NCBI GenBank assembly: GCA_020632635.1
Contig: JACKFE010000001.1
Span: 62,001 to 126,000, forward strand
Direction of reading: 5' to 3'
DNA from: Nitrospiraceae bacterium
GTDB taxonomy: Bacteria > Nitrospirota > Nitrospiria > Nitrospirales > UBA8639
Length of the DNA stretch: 64,000 nucleotides
Part shown: positions 34,564-44,609 of the stretch, piece after piece
How positions within the stretch are numbered: the stretch's first letter is position 1
Layout: every line of letters begins with the position of its first letter
Program-made: the position numbers and the translations under genes
Notes under the pieces: generated by a model
Told to the model about the DNA's origin: nothing
The model's input: only the letters and a program-made list of their open reading frames with translations
Database searches by the model: none

Positions 34564-36201
34564 TCATTCCCCCGGCTGAATCCCCAACCGCTCCAATTGT
34601 TCTCGAATAACCCGAACCGGTACTCCCATATTGATGCCACCCACCGCTTTTAACTCTGAATGATTGACAGCAATCACCAATCCCTCACGGTTTAAAACGG
34701 CTCCACCGCTGCTGCCACGACTGGCCCGGGCTTCATAAGTCACCACCTCTTTTGAAACATCCGATACATAGCCATGTGTAGTAAGTGGACGAATCAATCG
34801 CTCCTTAGCCAATAATTCAGGAAGTCCCACCGGATCTCCCCCGGATTGACTAAGAATGGCTTCACTCGCTGTTCGCGAGAGCCGGCTCAAAATACTATCA
34901 AACGTGCCTGGATAACTCATAATCACCACGGGTTCACCCACCCGAATCGGATGGTCGGCAGGAGCTAAGTGCAGCGGAGGTTGCCCAAGGGGAGCTGGCA
35001 TCGTGCGGAGGATAGCGAAATCATTCTGCTCTGACACCGACACTTCCTCCAAGGGGTAGAAACCGGTGTACCCTGGGAAAAATATGCGAAGAAATTCGAC
35101 AGCAGGCTCAAATCCTTTTTCTAGTAAGGCATGGACCGGCTCGTATACTTCCCACATCCGGACAAGATGGCGGTTCGTCAAAACGATCCCATTCTTGTCG
35201 ATCAGTAATCCCGTCCCGGAAAAAAAAATCACAACGGCCGGAGTGTTGCCCTCCAACGTCAGTAATGGCACCCCATGATCATCCAGTAAGGGGGAGCCAT
35301 GCTCATCATACCCCTGATAGCGAAGCGGTCGCCCCGAGGATTGTTCCACAATGCCATATCCGCCCTGCAACAGCCCGACTCCCCCTTGAAATTGCTGAAT
35401 GACGTCTTCGGCAAACCGTTGTCCACTCTCCAAGTGGGTTAATTGTTGTTGGATCGCCCGAACATCTTCTTGGGATTGCCGGGCGGCCTGACGATTCTCT
35501 AACGCCGACTTCAGATGAGCTTTCAGTTCATCTTGTTCCTGCTGGAGCTTCAAGGTCACTTCACGTTCTTGTGCCACTCGAGTCTCAAGTTCGGCTTGAC
35601 TCAATCGTCCGGTTTCCAGTTGGCTCACCAGCTCCGCGACCTGTTGTCGGAACACCTCGGCCGCCCGGTATTCGTAATACACACTCACACCCAAAATCGT
35701 AATGAGGGCAATCGGGAGCACCGCAACACCGACGGCCACTGTTTTTGCAACTGAGGAACCATAGCGCACAATATCGCTCACGACATGCCGTGCCAAATGA
35801 AACAACGACGTATACGGGCGGTGCGGGGTTCGGACAATGATATCCTGTGCATCCTCCACAATATACTTCCAAGGCTTGCAGCCATCCGCCTGATCGGACA
35901 GCACTCGAAATTTCACTAATGGACCGTGCTCACCAAATTGAATCAAATCCCCGTCATGGACGGCGGCTTGCCCGGTCTGTCGATTATTGAGAAAAATGGC
36001 GTGTTGCCCTGTCAGATCACGGACCATGGGCGCATGGTCATACAAGGCCAACTCGGCGTGGGAAGCCGCGACCTGTCGATCGGTGGAAGCATCGAAGCGG
36101 ACATCACAATTGGGGGCTGTTCCAAAACGGAGAGAGTCTGCCTGAAAATATTGCGTCTGCCCTCTCAGGCTGCCCGTCAGATGGTGCAGCATGCATTTCA
36201 T
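34564..36201 (-). CDS. FHA-transmembrane-coiled-coil-trypsin-like protease fusion
   Basis: 545 residues. FHA domain at 18-100 (RFGTAPNCDVRFD, VRDLTGQHAIFLNNRQ), membrane segment about 152-175 (VAVGVAVLPIALITILGVSV), coiled coil 178-262 (AELVSQLETGRLSQAELETRV), and a trypsin/DegP-like domain 318-535 with catalytic His345 (TNRHLV), Asp394 (QNDFAIL) and Ser498 (RGSSGGAV). No PDZ follows. An FHA domain binds phosphothreonine, so a kinase signal in the cytosol may control an extracytoplasmic protease, but orientation of the two ends is not proven by the sequence. Confidence 0.85.
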   Translation of the reverse strand: MKCMLHHLTGSLRGQTQYFQADSLRFGTAPNCDVRFDASTDRQVAASHAELALYDHAPMVRDLTGQHAIFLNNRQTGQAAVHDGDLIQFGEHGPLVKFRVLSDQADGCKPWKYIVEDAQDIIVRTPHRPYTSLFHLARHVVSDIVRYGSSVAKTVAVGVAVLPIALITILGVSVYYEYRAAEVFRQQVAELVSQLETGRLSQAELETRVAQEREVTLKLQQEQDELKAHLKSALENRQAARQSQEDVRAIQQQLTHLESGQRFAEDVIQQFQGGVGLLQGGYGIVEQSSGRPLRYQGYDEHGSPLLDDHGVPLLTLEGNTPAVVIFFSGTGLLIDKNGIVLTNRHLVRMWEVYEPVHALLEKGFEPAVEFLRIFFPGYTGFYPLEEVSVSEQNDFAILRTMPAPLGQPPLHLAPADHPIRVGEPVVIMSYPGTFDSILSRLSRTASEAILSQSGGDPVGLPELLAKERLIRPLTTHGYVSDVSKEVVTYEARASRGSSGGAVLNREGLVIAVNHSELKAVGGINMGVPVRVIREQLERLGIQPGE

Positions 36202-36281
36202 GGCCAGGCACCTCTACCACGAATGGGCTAAAGGATCAAGGAATCCAATACTGGCAACGGGCAGACGCCCGCCCTGTCGCG

Positions 36282-37394
36282 TTATTGACAACCACGAAAA
36301 GACATCGCATGACGAACGCGCTCGCCGGCCAGCTCCACCGCAGCCCGTCGAGGCTCAATGCCTTCATTCAGACTACGGGTGAGCACTTCCTGTGTATTCC
36401 GACGAATATTCTGCGAAATGTTCTGAAAGGCCTGTCCCTCATTGCCGCCATGGTATTCCACGGAAGCACAAATGACCCCGCCAGCATTCGCAATAAAATC
36501 CGGAATCGTGAGAATGCCTCGTTGATACAATCGTGTTTCCGCTTCCGGCGTGGCGGGAATATTGGCTCCCTGTAAAATCAATTTGGCTTGAATGGTTTCA
36601 ACATTGTCTTTGTGAATACAATCCGGGCGTGCGGCCGGAATCAAAATATCGCACGAGAGACCAAAAATATCAGCTTGCCCCAGCCTCTGTCCTTTCGCAT
36701 ATCCCACGACACTACCCGACGCCTCTTTGGCTTCTACCAGAGCCGCAACGGGGATGCCGGCTGGATCATAGATCGTTCCCTTACGATCACTGGCTGCGAC
36801 AAGGCGTGCGCCCTTTTCCTCCAAAAAGCGCGCCGCATGCCGTCCGACATTTCCAAACCCTTCAATGGCAACCGCCGCCCCGTTGAGTGAGAGACGACAG
36901 GCCGGAGCGCCCACTTCCGCGCATTCTGCCAGCCCAAAGCCGGTGGCGCCGATTTCGTCAAGTGGAATGCCGCCCAGCACACGAGGGAGGCCCACGGCCC
37001 GTTTTATCTCGTCATACATCCAACCCATACAGGTTTCATCCGTTCCCATGTCTGGCCCTGGAATGTACTCGACCAGATCCCGAATCGCACGCGCAAATGC
37101 CCGGATCAGGCGGGCTTTATCAGACGTGTGAGGATCAGCCACAATTCCGGCCTTACCCCCGCCATGCGGCAATCCGGCCGCCGCGTTTTTCAGAGTCATC
37201 GCACGGGCCAACCGAAACACTTCTCTTGTTGAGACATCAGGAACCATGCGGACCCCCCCAATTGCGGGCCCACAAGCCACATTATCGATAACGACCATGC
37301 CTCGCAGGCCACAAGACGGTTCATAGAGATGGACGATTTTTATTGGTCCCAGGTCATCACAAAAGTCTTCAAAAGTAAAACAGGTTTTCCCCAT
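36282..37394 (-). CDS. Glu/Leu/Phe/Val dehydrogenase
   Basis: 370 residues from ATG 37394 (AAGGAGGAGC upstream). Conserved blocks: VIDNVACGPAIGGVRM, TLKNAAAGLPHGGGKAGIV with the active-site Lys, GPDMGTDETCMGW with the catalytic Asp, and the Rossmann motif IEGFGNVGRHAARFL. The short length and the PAIGGVR motif resemble leucine/valine-type dehydrogenases as much as glutamate. It oxidatively deaminates an amino acid to a 2-oxo acid, a substrate for the adjacent oxidoreductase. Last gene of the porGD-porA-porB run; gap 19 bp. Confidence 0.9.
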   Translation of the reverse strand: MGKTCFTFEDFCDDLGPIKIVHLYEPSCGLRGMVVIDNVACGPAIGGVRMVPDVSTREVFRLARAMTLKNAAAGLPHGGGKAGIVADPHTSDKARLIRAFARAIRDLVEYIPGPDMGTDETCMGWMYDEIKRAVGLPRVLGGIPLDEIGATGFGLAECAEVGAPACRLSLNGAAVAIEGFGNVGRHAARFLEEKGARLVAASDRKGTIYDPAGIPVAALVEAKEASGSVVGYAKGQRLGQADIFGLSCDILIPAARPDCIHKDNVETIQAKLILQGANIPATPEAETRLYQRGILTIPDFIANAGGVICASVEYHGGNEGQAFQNISQNIRRNTQEVLTRSLNEGIEPRRAAVELAGERVRHAMSFRGCQ

Positions 37395-37413
37395 ATTGCT
37401 CCTCCTTCCTGAC

Positions 37414-38397
37414 TCACGTGCCGGATGTACCCCGATTCAACGCGGGTGATGCCGCCGGTTCATCTTTTCGCACTTGCTCCCAATAGCGGTCCACCTTTTG
37501 CTGAATGGCCTGCATGGCCTCGGTATGAGGCGCCGGCTCAAACAGGTGGCGAAAGCGTAGTTGAGGACGCAGATACTCTTCCACCGGTAAGAAGCGTGAG
37601 GGGATCAGGGTATGACGCACCACACCGTCCACAGCCTCCTTGAGCGGCCAGATACCTGTTTTGACGGCCAAGTGGGCCAATTCATCACCCATGCGAGGAT
37701 CAAATCCCCATCCGGTTGGACACACGGCTAATGCTAAAAACAGTTTCGGCCCTTTTATTGCCATTGAACGTTTGACTTTTTCCGCCAGATCCACGACCTC
37801 ATGGGAGGACACCGTCGCCATATAGGGCGGCTTCTGGGCTCTCCAGAGCTCAAACATGTCCTTCTTCTCCTGAAACGTGCCTTCGGGTTCTTGCTGGCCA
37901 ATGGGTGAAGTGGTGGTCCGTGAAGCAAAGGGAGAGGCACTCGACATTTGAAATCCGGTATTGCCATAGGCTTCATTGTCATAACATAAATACCAAAAAT
38001 CCAACCTGCGATGGATGGCGGCTGACGTGGCCGAGAGTCCCATGTCATACGTTGAACCATCCCCTGCCAGCACCAAGACCTTCATCTCATCCTGCTCAGA
38101 CAGCTTTCCCTTGGCCCGTCGAATATCCAATGCGTCTCGAATACCTTGCGCTCCGGCGGCTACGCTTCCCATGGTGGTATATAACCAGGACGAGCGGATG
38201 GGACTATACGGATAGGTCGCCATGAGCGTCATACATCCGGCCGCATTGACAATGACCACGTTTTCTCCCAATACCTTATGCATCAGCCGAAGCGTCATCA
38301 GCCCCCCGCATCCGGCGCATAAGGGAGCGCCTGGACTTAATTCTTCCTCGTGAGGAATATCCTTGGGACCTTTGTAAAATTCGCGCGGCACTTTCAT
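37414..38397 (-). CDS. porB: 2-oxoacid:ferredoxin oxidoreductase, beta subunit
   Basis: 327 residues. ATG 38397 overlaps the porA stop (ATGA). TPP-binding blocks: PLCAGCGGLMTLRL, VNAAGCMTLM, LAGDGSTYDMGLS and YDNEAYGNTG. The TPP subunit carries out decarboxylation of pyruvate or a branched-chain 2-oxo acid and passes electrons on to the Fe-S centres. The fused porGD gene and porA lie upstream in the operon, so a complete complex is encoded. Confidence 0.92.
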   Translation of the reverse strand: MKVPREFYKGPKDIPHEEELSPGAPLCAGCGGLMTLRLMHKVLGENVVIVNAAGCMTLMATYPYSPIRSSWLYTTMGSVAAGAQGIRDALDIRRAKGKLSEQDEMKVLVLAGDGSTYDMGLSATSAAIHRRLDFWYLCYDNEAYGNTGFQMSSASPFASRTTTSPIGQQEPEGTFQEKKDMFELWRAQKPPYMATVSSHEVVDLAEKVKRSMAIKGPKLFLALAVCPTGWGFDPRMGDELAHLAVKTGIWPLKEAVDGVVRHTLIPSRFLPVEEYLRPQLRFRHLFEPAPHTEAMQAIQQKVDRYWEQVRKDEPAASPALNRGTSGT

Positions 38398-39635
38398 GAG
38401 GCTGTTCCTCCCTGGGACTTTCCGGCTATGCTCAAAGCCATTCTGACCTGTTCGTACTCTGCGTCCGTAAAGAGCAGCTGACAGGGAACAGGGCCATCGC
38501 TCGGCTTAGCCCCATCCAATGCCTCGAGAACCCAATCGAATTCCCCCTGGCTAATATCCTTTCCCCCAAGACCTCCAATAAACGACCGCATCACTGGGAC
38601 CCGTTCACCGGCTGAGGCCAAGGCGCCAGAGACTTCCTGATAGAGGATACCGCCCAAGCCAGGAGAAATATTCTGATCAATCACCCCGACGGCCTTTCGC
38701 CCAATCAGAGACCGAGCAATGTCCGCCGCCGGTTGCGGTCGAAGCATCCGCAATCGGAGTAATCCCACTTTTCGACCTTGTTCCCGCCAACGATTCACCG
38801 CCGCCTTACCTTTCGTCGCAAAAGACCCAGCCATCACCAAAACGATTTCGGCATCAGCCATGCCATATTCTTCCAAGGCCCGGTAACGCCGGCCAAACAA
38901 TCGTGAGAATGCCTCTGCCACTTCCTCATGCACCTCCAACGCATTCTCAAGCGCTCGATGCATTTGATAGCGAAAGTAGCTATAGGTCGCTCCATCCAGC
39001 ACCGCCACCCCCTGTGCCAGAGATTGCGATCCGGAAAACACCGGGTGCTGAGGGTGAAAGGCCGGGAGAAACTCCTGGACCAGCTTGGCATCAGGGATTT
39101 CCACAGGCTCTCGAGTAAAAGAGAGAAAGAAGCCATCCAAATTTACGAGCGTCGGCAAAGAGACCCGAACATCCTCGGCAATCCGAAACGCCATTAACAC
39201 GGAATCCAGGACTTCCTGGCAGGTTTCTACATGAATCTGGATAAATCCGGCATCGCGTGCCGCCAGCACATCATTGTGATCGGGCCCCAAGGTGATGGGG
39301 GATGAAAGACCGCGTGACACATTGACCAGCACAAACGGCACGCGCCAACCCGAAACGGTATAGAGAGCCTCCATCGCGTAAACCAGACCCTGACTCGAAG
39401 TTGCCGTAAACGTGCGCACACCGGTGGCGGCGGCGGCTCCGGCTGCCGTCACCATTGAATGTTCACTATCCATGGTCACGAATTTCCCAGACAAGGTCCC
39501 GTCAGCAAACCATGTGGCTAGTGATTCAATGATTTCTGTTTGAGGGGTAATCGGAAAGGCGGGAACGTATTCGACCTGAGCCAGTCGGGCGCCCCAAGCC
39601 GCCGCGGCATTACCGGTCAGCATCCTCCTCACCAT
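38394..39635 (-). CDS. porA: 2-oxoacid:ferredoxin oxidoreductase, alpha subunit
   Basis: 413 residues from ATG 39635 (AAGGAAG upstream), overlapping the porGD stop. N-terminus GNAAAAWGARLAQVEYVPAFPITPQTEI shows the PITP motif of the pyruvate-type alpha subunit; SSQGLVYAMEALY, LVNVSRGLSSPI, and GVIDQNISPGLGG also match. Substrate could be pyruvate, 2-oxoisovalerate or 2-oxobutyrate; the sequence does not settle it. Part of a threonine/amino-acid operon that favours 2-oxo acids from amino acids. Confidence 0.92.
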   Translation of the reverse strand: MVRRMLTGNAAAAWGARLAQVEYVPAFPITPQTEIIESLATWFADGTLSGKFVTMDSEHSMVTAAGAAAATGVRTFTATSSQGLVYAMEALYTVSGWRVPFVLVNVSRGLSSPITLGPDHNDVLAARDAGFIQIHVETCQEVLDSVLMAFRIAEDVRVSLPTLVNLDGFFLSFTREPVEIPDAKLVQEFLPAFHPQHPVFSGSQSLAQGVAVLDGATYSYFRYQMHRALENALEVHEEVAEAFSRLFGRRYRALEEYGMADAEIVLVMAGSFATKGKAAVNRWREQGRKVGLLRLRMLRPQPAADIARSLIGRKAVGVIDQNISPGLGGILYQEVSGALASAGERVPVMRSFIGGLGGKDISQGEFDWVLEALDGAKPSDGPVPCQLLFTDAEYEQVRMALSIAGKSQGGTAS

Positions 39636-40522
39636 GAGCGAACTTCCTTTTTACTGCGAATGGAATGTCGCGGACATTGCTCCAAACAAATGAGGCACCC
39701 TTTGCAGTGGTCGTAATCGATCACCGGATATCCTTGCTCATCCAGGGCGATCGCCCCATCAGGACAATGGACAAAGCACAGACCGCAACGCGTGCAGGAG
39801 TCATAATCAATTTCAGGCCGTTCCACTCGCCAGGCACCCGTTTGACGAGCCTCTGCATTGCCGGGAGCCAGAATACTGGGCGTGCCCAACAGCACGTGGT
39901 CGTAACCCATTTTATGGATCACTGCTGTCGCTGAAAATTTCCTGGGCTCCACCGTAACCGTCTCCAACTCTGCATAAACCTCTTGCGCCAAGAGAAGATT
40001 TTTTTCGATCATCGGAGCATCAAGCCCCAGTTCTTCGAGTTCCGTTCGCACACCCTCCCCGAGCTGCTCACAGCTGATAAGGCCGGAAAGCCGAGCTGCG
40101 GCAGCCCCCAACCCCACGCTCAGGGCAGACGCCTTGCCAATTCGGTCGGAGGTCCGCTGGGTGATATCAAGGGCCACCATGCGGACATGCAGCTTCCCTT
40201 GAGCCCTGATGGCCTCCAAATTTCTGGTGTTGATAAAAAGAGCAGCAGCCTGTTCGACGCCGTTTAAGACACCGCTGGCAGGTGATTCCAATAAGGTTTC
40301 ATCCCCGCAAATAATGAGATCGGGCTGAGTGATGACGCCCCGCTCGAGAATGGCCGAGGAAGCAATCCGCGTAAATGCGGTCACGGGCGCCCCACGCCGT
40401 TCCGCCCCATAGATCGGGGAATCCTGCACCTCATATCCGGCAAGAAATGCCGCCGTTCCAACAATTCGACTTGCCGTTTTAATTCCATGTCCCCCTCGGC
40501 CATGAAAACGCATTCGAATCAT
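39629..40522 (-). CDS. porGD: 2-oxoacid:ferredoxin oxidoreductase, fused gamma-delta subunit
   Basis: 297 residues from ATG 40522. The gamma domain comes first (MIRMRFHGRGGHGIKTASRIVG, with GRGGxG and GAERRGAPVTAF), followed by a ferredoxin-like delta domain near 235-290 with two 4Fe-4S motifs, CTRCGLCFVHCPDG and CKGCLICLEQCP. Fusion of the two subunits is common in rTCA-type and archaeal enzymes. It takes electrons from the TPP subunit to ferredoxin. Gap to the upstream acyl-CoA synthetase gene is 16 bp. Confidence 0.93.
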   Translation of the reverse strand: MIRMRFHGRGGHGIKTASRIVGTAAFLAGYEVQDSPIYGAERRGAPVTAFTRIASSAILERGVITQPDLIICGDETLLESPASGVLNGVEQAAALFINTRNLEAIRAQGKLHVRMVALDITQRTSDRIGKASALSVGLGAAAARLSGLISCEQLGEGVRTELEELGLDAPMIEKNLLLAQEVYAELETVTVEPRKFSATAVIHKMGYDHVLLGTPSILAPGNAEARQTGAWRVERPEIDYDSCTRCGLCFVHCPDGAIALDEQGYPVIDYDHCKGCLICLEQCPRHSIRSKKEVRSW

Positions 40523-40538
40523 ATCCGTTCTTTTCCCT

Positions 40539-42257
40539 TCATCTGTTCTGTTCTTTGGCGAGCCATTCGGAGGCAATCTCCCGCATCCGAAACTTTTGAA
40601 TTTTCCCGGTCACGGTTAAGGGAAAATGTTTGACAATCCACACATACCGTGGAATTTTATAGTGAGCCATGTGCCCCTTGGCGTAGACGCGAAATTCCTC
40701 AGGTTCGGCCTCCTTCCCCTGACGTAGCTGAATCCACGCAGCGACTTCCTCACCCATTTTGGAATCGGGGAGTCCAAACACGGCAATTTCGGCCACCTTG
40801 GGATGACGAAAATAAAAGGCTTCAATCTCCGCCGGATAAATATTCTCACCTCCCCGAATAATCATATCCTTGAGACGTCCGGTAATGCGCAGATACCCGT
40901 CCTCATCCAAAACCCCCAGATCTCCGGAGTGCAGCCACCCGGCTTCGTCGATGGCCTCACGCGTCGCGTCCTCTTGTCCATAATACCCACGCATGACGTG
41001 ATAGCCTCGAAAACACACTTCACCCTGCTGATGAGTCGGCACGATACAACCGGTCCGCACATCGATCACCTTGACTTCTTGATGGGGAAGATTAGTCCCC
41101 ACCGTTTCAACTCGCCGCTCAAATGAATCCTCGGGTCGTGTGAGATGGGTAATCGGTGAGGCTTCGGTTTGCCCATACCCAATCAAGATTTCTCGACATC
41201 CCATGTCTTCAATGACGCGTCTCACCAACTCAGGCGGACAGGGTGCCCCAGCCATGATCCCCGTACGCAGCGAGGAAAGGTTGAACCGGCGAAAGTGGGG
41301 ATGCTCCAACTCCGCAATAAACATGGTCGGCACGCCATACAGGGCGGTGCACCGCTCTTTCTCGACAGCGGCTAAAATTGCGCCGGGATCAAAATGGTCA
41401 GCCGGGATCACAATGGTTGCCCCGGAAGCGACACAGGCTAAATTCGCGACCACCATGCCAAAGCAGTGATAAAACGGGACGGGAACGCAGAGCCGGTCCT
41501 TCACACCAAGGTGCATAATTCTGGCAATAAAATAGCCATTATTCAGAATATTATGATGCGTTAACAAAACCGCTTTGGGCGAACCGGTTGTACCGGAGGT
41601 AAATTGAATATTGATGGGATCATCGGAATCAAGCGTGGCATCCCGCGCCGATAAGGCTTCATCCGAAACGTCGGCACCTTTCCCAATGACGTCGTTCCAC
41701 GTTAAAAACCCTATCTCGGGACGCGTCGTCCGTTTGACATCGGCGGGGTCATACACAACGACGGAGTGAAGGTCAGGAAGACGAGAACAGGACAACTTTT
41801 CCGGGGCGCTTTCCCGCACTTCCGGACAAAGTTCACATACCATCGTCACATAGTGAGAGGTTCGGAATGCGGGAATCAAAAACAGCACTTGCACGTGGGC
41901 TCGCAGGAGAGCTTGATGCAGCTCCTCTGCGGGATACGCTGGATTAATGTTGACTAAAATCGCCCCGATACGTGCGGTGGCGATTTGCAGGAATACCCAT
42001 TCGAAGTTATTCGTCGACCAAATACCTACACGATCTCCGGGCTTGAGATTCAAGGCCATCAAGCCTTTGGCCAGCTTTGTCACTTCTTCATGAAATTTGG
42101 CATAGGTGAACCGCCTCCCTTGCGGAATGGAGACCAAGGCTTCACTTTCCGGATTGGCCACTACGGTCTTTTCAAAAGCATTCCAGATCGTGACACCCAG
42201 CAGGGAGATGTCTCCCCCTCGATGAACATAGGAACATGGCTGAGCAGAGGGATTCAT
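40539..42257 (-). CDS. Acyl-CoA synthetase (AMP-binding family)
   Basis: 572 residues from ATG 42257 (AAAGGACTCTG upstream). The AMP-binding motif FTSGTTGSPKAVLLTHHN is complete; further blocks are GYGQTEASP, HSGDLGVLDEDGYLRITGRLKDMIIRGGENIYPAEIE and the catalytic Lys region TVTGKIQKFRMRE. It activates a fatty or short acid to its CoA ester with ATP to AMP. The kbl stop lies 11 bp upstream, so it belongs to the tdh-kbl-por operon, where it could handle acids made from the 2-oxo acid pathway. Confidence 0.9.
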   Translation of the reverse strand: MNPSAQPCSYVHRGGDISLLGVTIWNAFEKTVVANPESEALVSIPQGRRFTYAKFHEEVTKLAKGLMALNLKPGDRVGIWSTNNFEWVFLQIATARIGAILVNINPAYPAEELHQALLRAHVQVLFLIPAFRTSHYVTMVCELCPEVRESAPEKLSCSRLPDLHSVVVYDPADVKRTTRPEIGFLTWNDVIGKGADVSDEALSARDATLDSDDPINIQFTSGTTGSPKAVLLTHHNILNNGYFIARIMHLGVKDRLCVPVPFYHCFGMVVANLACVASGATIVIPADHFDPGAILAAVEKERCTALYGVPTMFIAELEHPHFRRFNLSSLRTGIMAGAPCPPELVRRVIEDMGCREILIGYGQTEASPITHLTRPEDSFERRVETVGTNLPHQEVKVIDVRTGCIVPTHQQGEVCFRGYHVMRGYYGQEDATREAIDEAGWLHSGDLGVLDEDGYLRITGRLKDMIIRGGENIYPAEIEAFYFRHPKVAEIAVFGLPDSKMGEEVAAWIQLRQGKEAEPEEFRVYAKGHMAHYKIPRYVWIVKHFPLTVTGKIQKFRMREIASEWLAKEQNR

Positions 42258-42268
42258 GTCAGAGTCCT

Positions 42269-43459
42269 TTATGGAATGAGGCCGAGTCCTCGCCCGACCA
42301 CTTCAAAGGCACGAAGAGCCGTTTCCAAGTCTTTCCGGGTATGAGCCGCTGATATTTGCACCCGAATACGGGCCTGTCCTTCAGGGACCACGGGTGAACT
42401 AAATCCAATCACATACACCCCCTCTTCCAACAACCGTTCAGCCATCTGAGTGGCCAGGACCGCGTCTCCCAACATGATTGGAATAATCGGATGCTCACCT
42501 GAAATTATCCGAAATCCCAATGACTCCAGATGAGCTCTGAAATAGTGCGTATGATCGCGGATTGTCGCTCGCAATGCATCTCCTTGCCTCACAAGATTTA
42601 ATGCTTTAAGAGAGGCGGCCACCATGACCGGAGGAACCGCATTGGAAAAAAGATAGGGACGAGAGCGCTGGCGCAACAAGGCGATAATCTCACGACGTCC
42701 GGACGTAAACCCTCCGGATCCTCCACCCAGCGCCTTGCCCAATGTACCGGTCATGACATCCACCTTGTCCTTCACACCGAAATAGGCGGGTGTCCCTTGG
42801 CCATGTTCTCCTAACACTCCGGTGGCGTGACTATCGTCAACCAGAACCAACGCCTCATATTGCTCAGCCAGATCGGTGATACGATCCAGTTTGGCACAGT
42901 CCCCATCCATGGAAAACACTCCATCCGTGACAATGAGGCGAAGTCGTGCCCCAGACGCCTGTTGAAGGGCCCTCTCCAACTCCTGCATATTCGAATGGGC
43001 ATACCGAAAACGTTTCGCCTTACACAGCCGAATTCCGTCAATGAGACTGGCATGATTGAGGGCGTCGCTGATTACCGCATCATTCTCGTTCACAATCGTT
43101 TCAAAAAATCCGGCATTGGCGTCAAAGCAAGAGGAATACAATATGGTGGCATCCGTCCCTAAAAATCGACTGATGTCGTCCTCTAATTGCATATGCTGAT
43201 CTTGTGTTCCGCAAATAAATCGGACCGAGGCCATCCCATATCCATAACGATCCAACCCCTCTTTGGCAGCTTGAATGACTTCCGGATGATTGGCCAACCC
43301 CAGATAGTTGTTCGCACAGAGATTGATGACCTCGCCTCGTGAAACCTGAATATGGGATCCCTGCGGTCCGAGAATGCGCCGCTCGGCTTTCAAAAGACCG
43401 GAAGAGCGGATCTCTTCCAGATGGGATTGCAGAAGACGTTGAAAGCTCGTAGTCATCAT
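42269..43459 (-). CDS. kbl: Glycine C-acetyltransferase (2-amino-3-ketobutyrate CoA ligase)
   Basis: 396 residues, the typical length. PLP-enzyme blocks of the alpha-oxoamine synthase family: [47 protein letters not shown], and [17 protein letters not shown] with the Schiff-base Lys. It cleaves 2-amino-3-oxobutyrate with CoA to glycine and acetyl-CoA. tdh lies directly upstream, so the two-step threonine breakdown pathway is present. Start ATG 43459 or 43456. Confidence 0.95.
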   Translation of the reverse strand: MMTTSFQRLLQSHLEEIRSSGLLKAERRILGPQGSHIQVSRGEVINLCANNYLGLANHPEVIQAAKEGLDRYGYGMASVRFICGTQDQHMQLEDDISRFLGTDATILYSSCFDANAGFFETIVNENDAVISDALNHASLIDGIRLCKAKRFRYAHSNMQELERALQQASGARLRLIVTDGVFSMDGDCAKLDRITDLAEQYEALVLVDDSHATGVLGEHGQGTPAYFGVKDKVDVMTGTLGKALGGGSGGFTSGRREIIALLRQRSRPYLFSNAVPPVMVAASLKALNLVRQGDALRATIRDHTHYFRAHLESLGFRIISGEHPIIPIMLGDAVLATQMAERLLEEGVYVIGFSSPVVPEGQARIRVQISAAHTRKDLETALRAFEVVGRGLGLIP

Positions 43460-43517
43460 CGGTGGTCATCACGACAAATAGTGAGCATGATTTCTGTGGG
43501 AATCTCCCTGTCGTGCG

Positions 43518-44552
43518 TTAAGGAAGCATCACCACTTTTCCGCATAGGCCGGAGTTCACCAGATCAAATCCCTTGACAAAATCCGTCATAGGAATAGTAT
43601 GCGTGACGACCGGACGAATATTGAGCCCTGCGTTGAGCAGTCCAGCTAACCGATACCACGTTCCAAACAACCGTCGCCCCGTGACCCCATAGACCCGGAT
43701 GCCTTTAAAAATAATTTCGTTGGGCAAATCAAAACAAACCTGACCGCTGGGAATTCCAAACAGGGTCACGCGCCCTCCGTTTTTCACAACCTGAAACGCC
43801 AGATGCAGGGCAGAAGGGTTTCCAGACATTTCCAAAGCCACATCCACCCCTTCTCCCTTGGTCATCTCCTGAAGATATGCGCCTAACCTTTCCGAGGAAT
43901 CCGTTTGAACATTCAACACATGGTCCGCGCCCATGGCTGAAGCAAGCGTCAACCGATAATCACTCACATCCGTCGCAAATATGCGAGAAGCACCCGCGGT
44001 ACGAGCGACCGCGATCGCAAATAATCCTGTTGGCCCGCAACCCGTAACCAGGACGGTGTGTCCGGTCAAATCTTCTGCCAAGGCCGCATCGACGGCATTT
44101 CCCAACGGTTCATGCAAACAACCCAATTCGGCAGGAATATCCGGGTCTGTTTTCCATAAGACCCGTTCCGGGAGAGAGACGAACTCTGCGTAGGACCCAT
44201 CGAAATCAATACCTAAGATTTGATAGTTCTTACACACGTGCGCCTGACCGGTTCGGCATTGGAAACACTTTCCACACGTCAGGTGAGACTCGGCGGCGAC
44301 TCGATCCCCCACGGTCACAAGCGAGACTTCAGGGCCAACTTCTACCACTTCCCCAAACATTTCATGACCGATAATTTTTGGCAGATGGATGCGATGGCTG
44401 GCCCACTCATCCCAATTAAAAATATGGGCATCAGTTCCACATAAGGACGTGGCTTTCACCTGAATAAGCACCTCGGCGGGACCAACCTTAGGGATAGGCC
44501 ACTCCATCAAGGAAAACCCTTTTTCCGGTTTCATTTTGAGAAGCGCTTTCAT
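43518..44552 (-). CDS. tdh: L-threonine 3-dehydrogenase
   Basis: 344 residues. Zinc-dependent medium-chain dehydrogenase: VKATSLCGTDAHIFNWDEWA with catalytic Cys/Asp, GHEMFGEVVEVGPEV, four structural Cys in CGKCFQCRTGQAHVC, and the Rossmann motif VTGCGPTGLFAIA. It oxidises threonine to 2-amino-3-oxobutyrate with NAD+. First gene of the probable operon down to 36282; the hypothetical gene at 44610 is 57 bp upstream and may share its transcript. Confidence 0.95.
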   Translation of the reverse strand: MKALLKMKPEKGFSLMEWPIPKVGPAEVLIQVKATSLCGTDAHIFNWDEWASHRIHLPKIIGHEMFGEVVEVGPEVSLVTVGDRVAAESHLTCGKCFQCRTGQAHVCKNYQILGIDFDGSYAEFVSLPERVLWKTDPDIPAELGCLHEPLGNAVDAALAEDLTGHTVLVTGCGPTGLFAIAVARTAGASRIFATDVSDYRLTLASAMGADHVLNVQTDSSERLGAYLQEMTKGEGVDVALEMSGNPSALHLAFQVVKNGGRVTLFGIPSGQVCFDLPNEIIFKGIRVYGVTGRRLFGTWYRLAGLLNAGLNIRPVVTHTIPMTDFVKGFDLVNSGLCGKVVMLP

Positions 44553-44609
44553 GCTATTGATTGCTTACCCCTTGGAGAGTGATCCTGTCACTCCTTGAAA
44601 CAAGACCCG

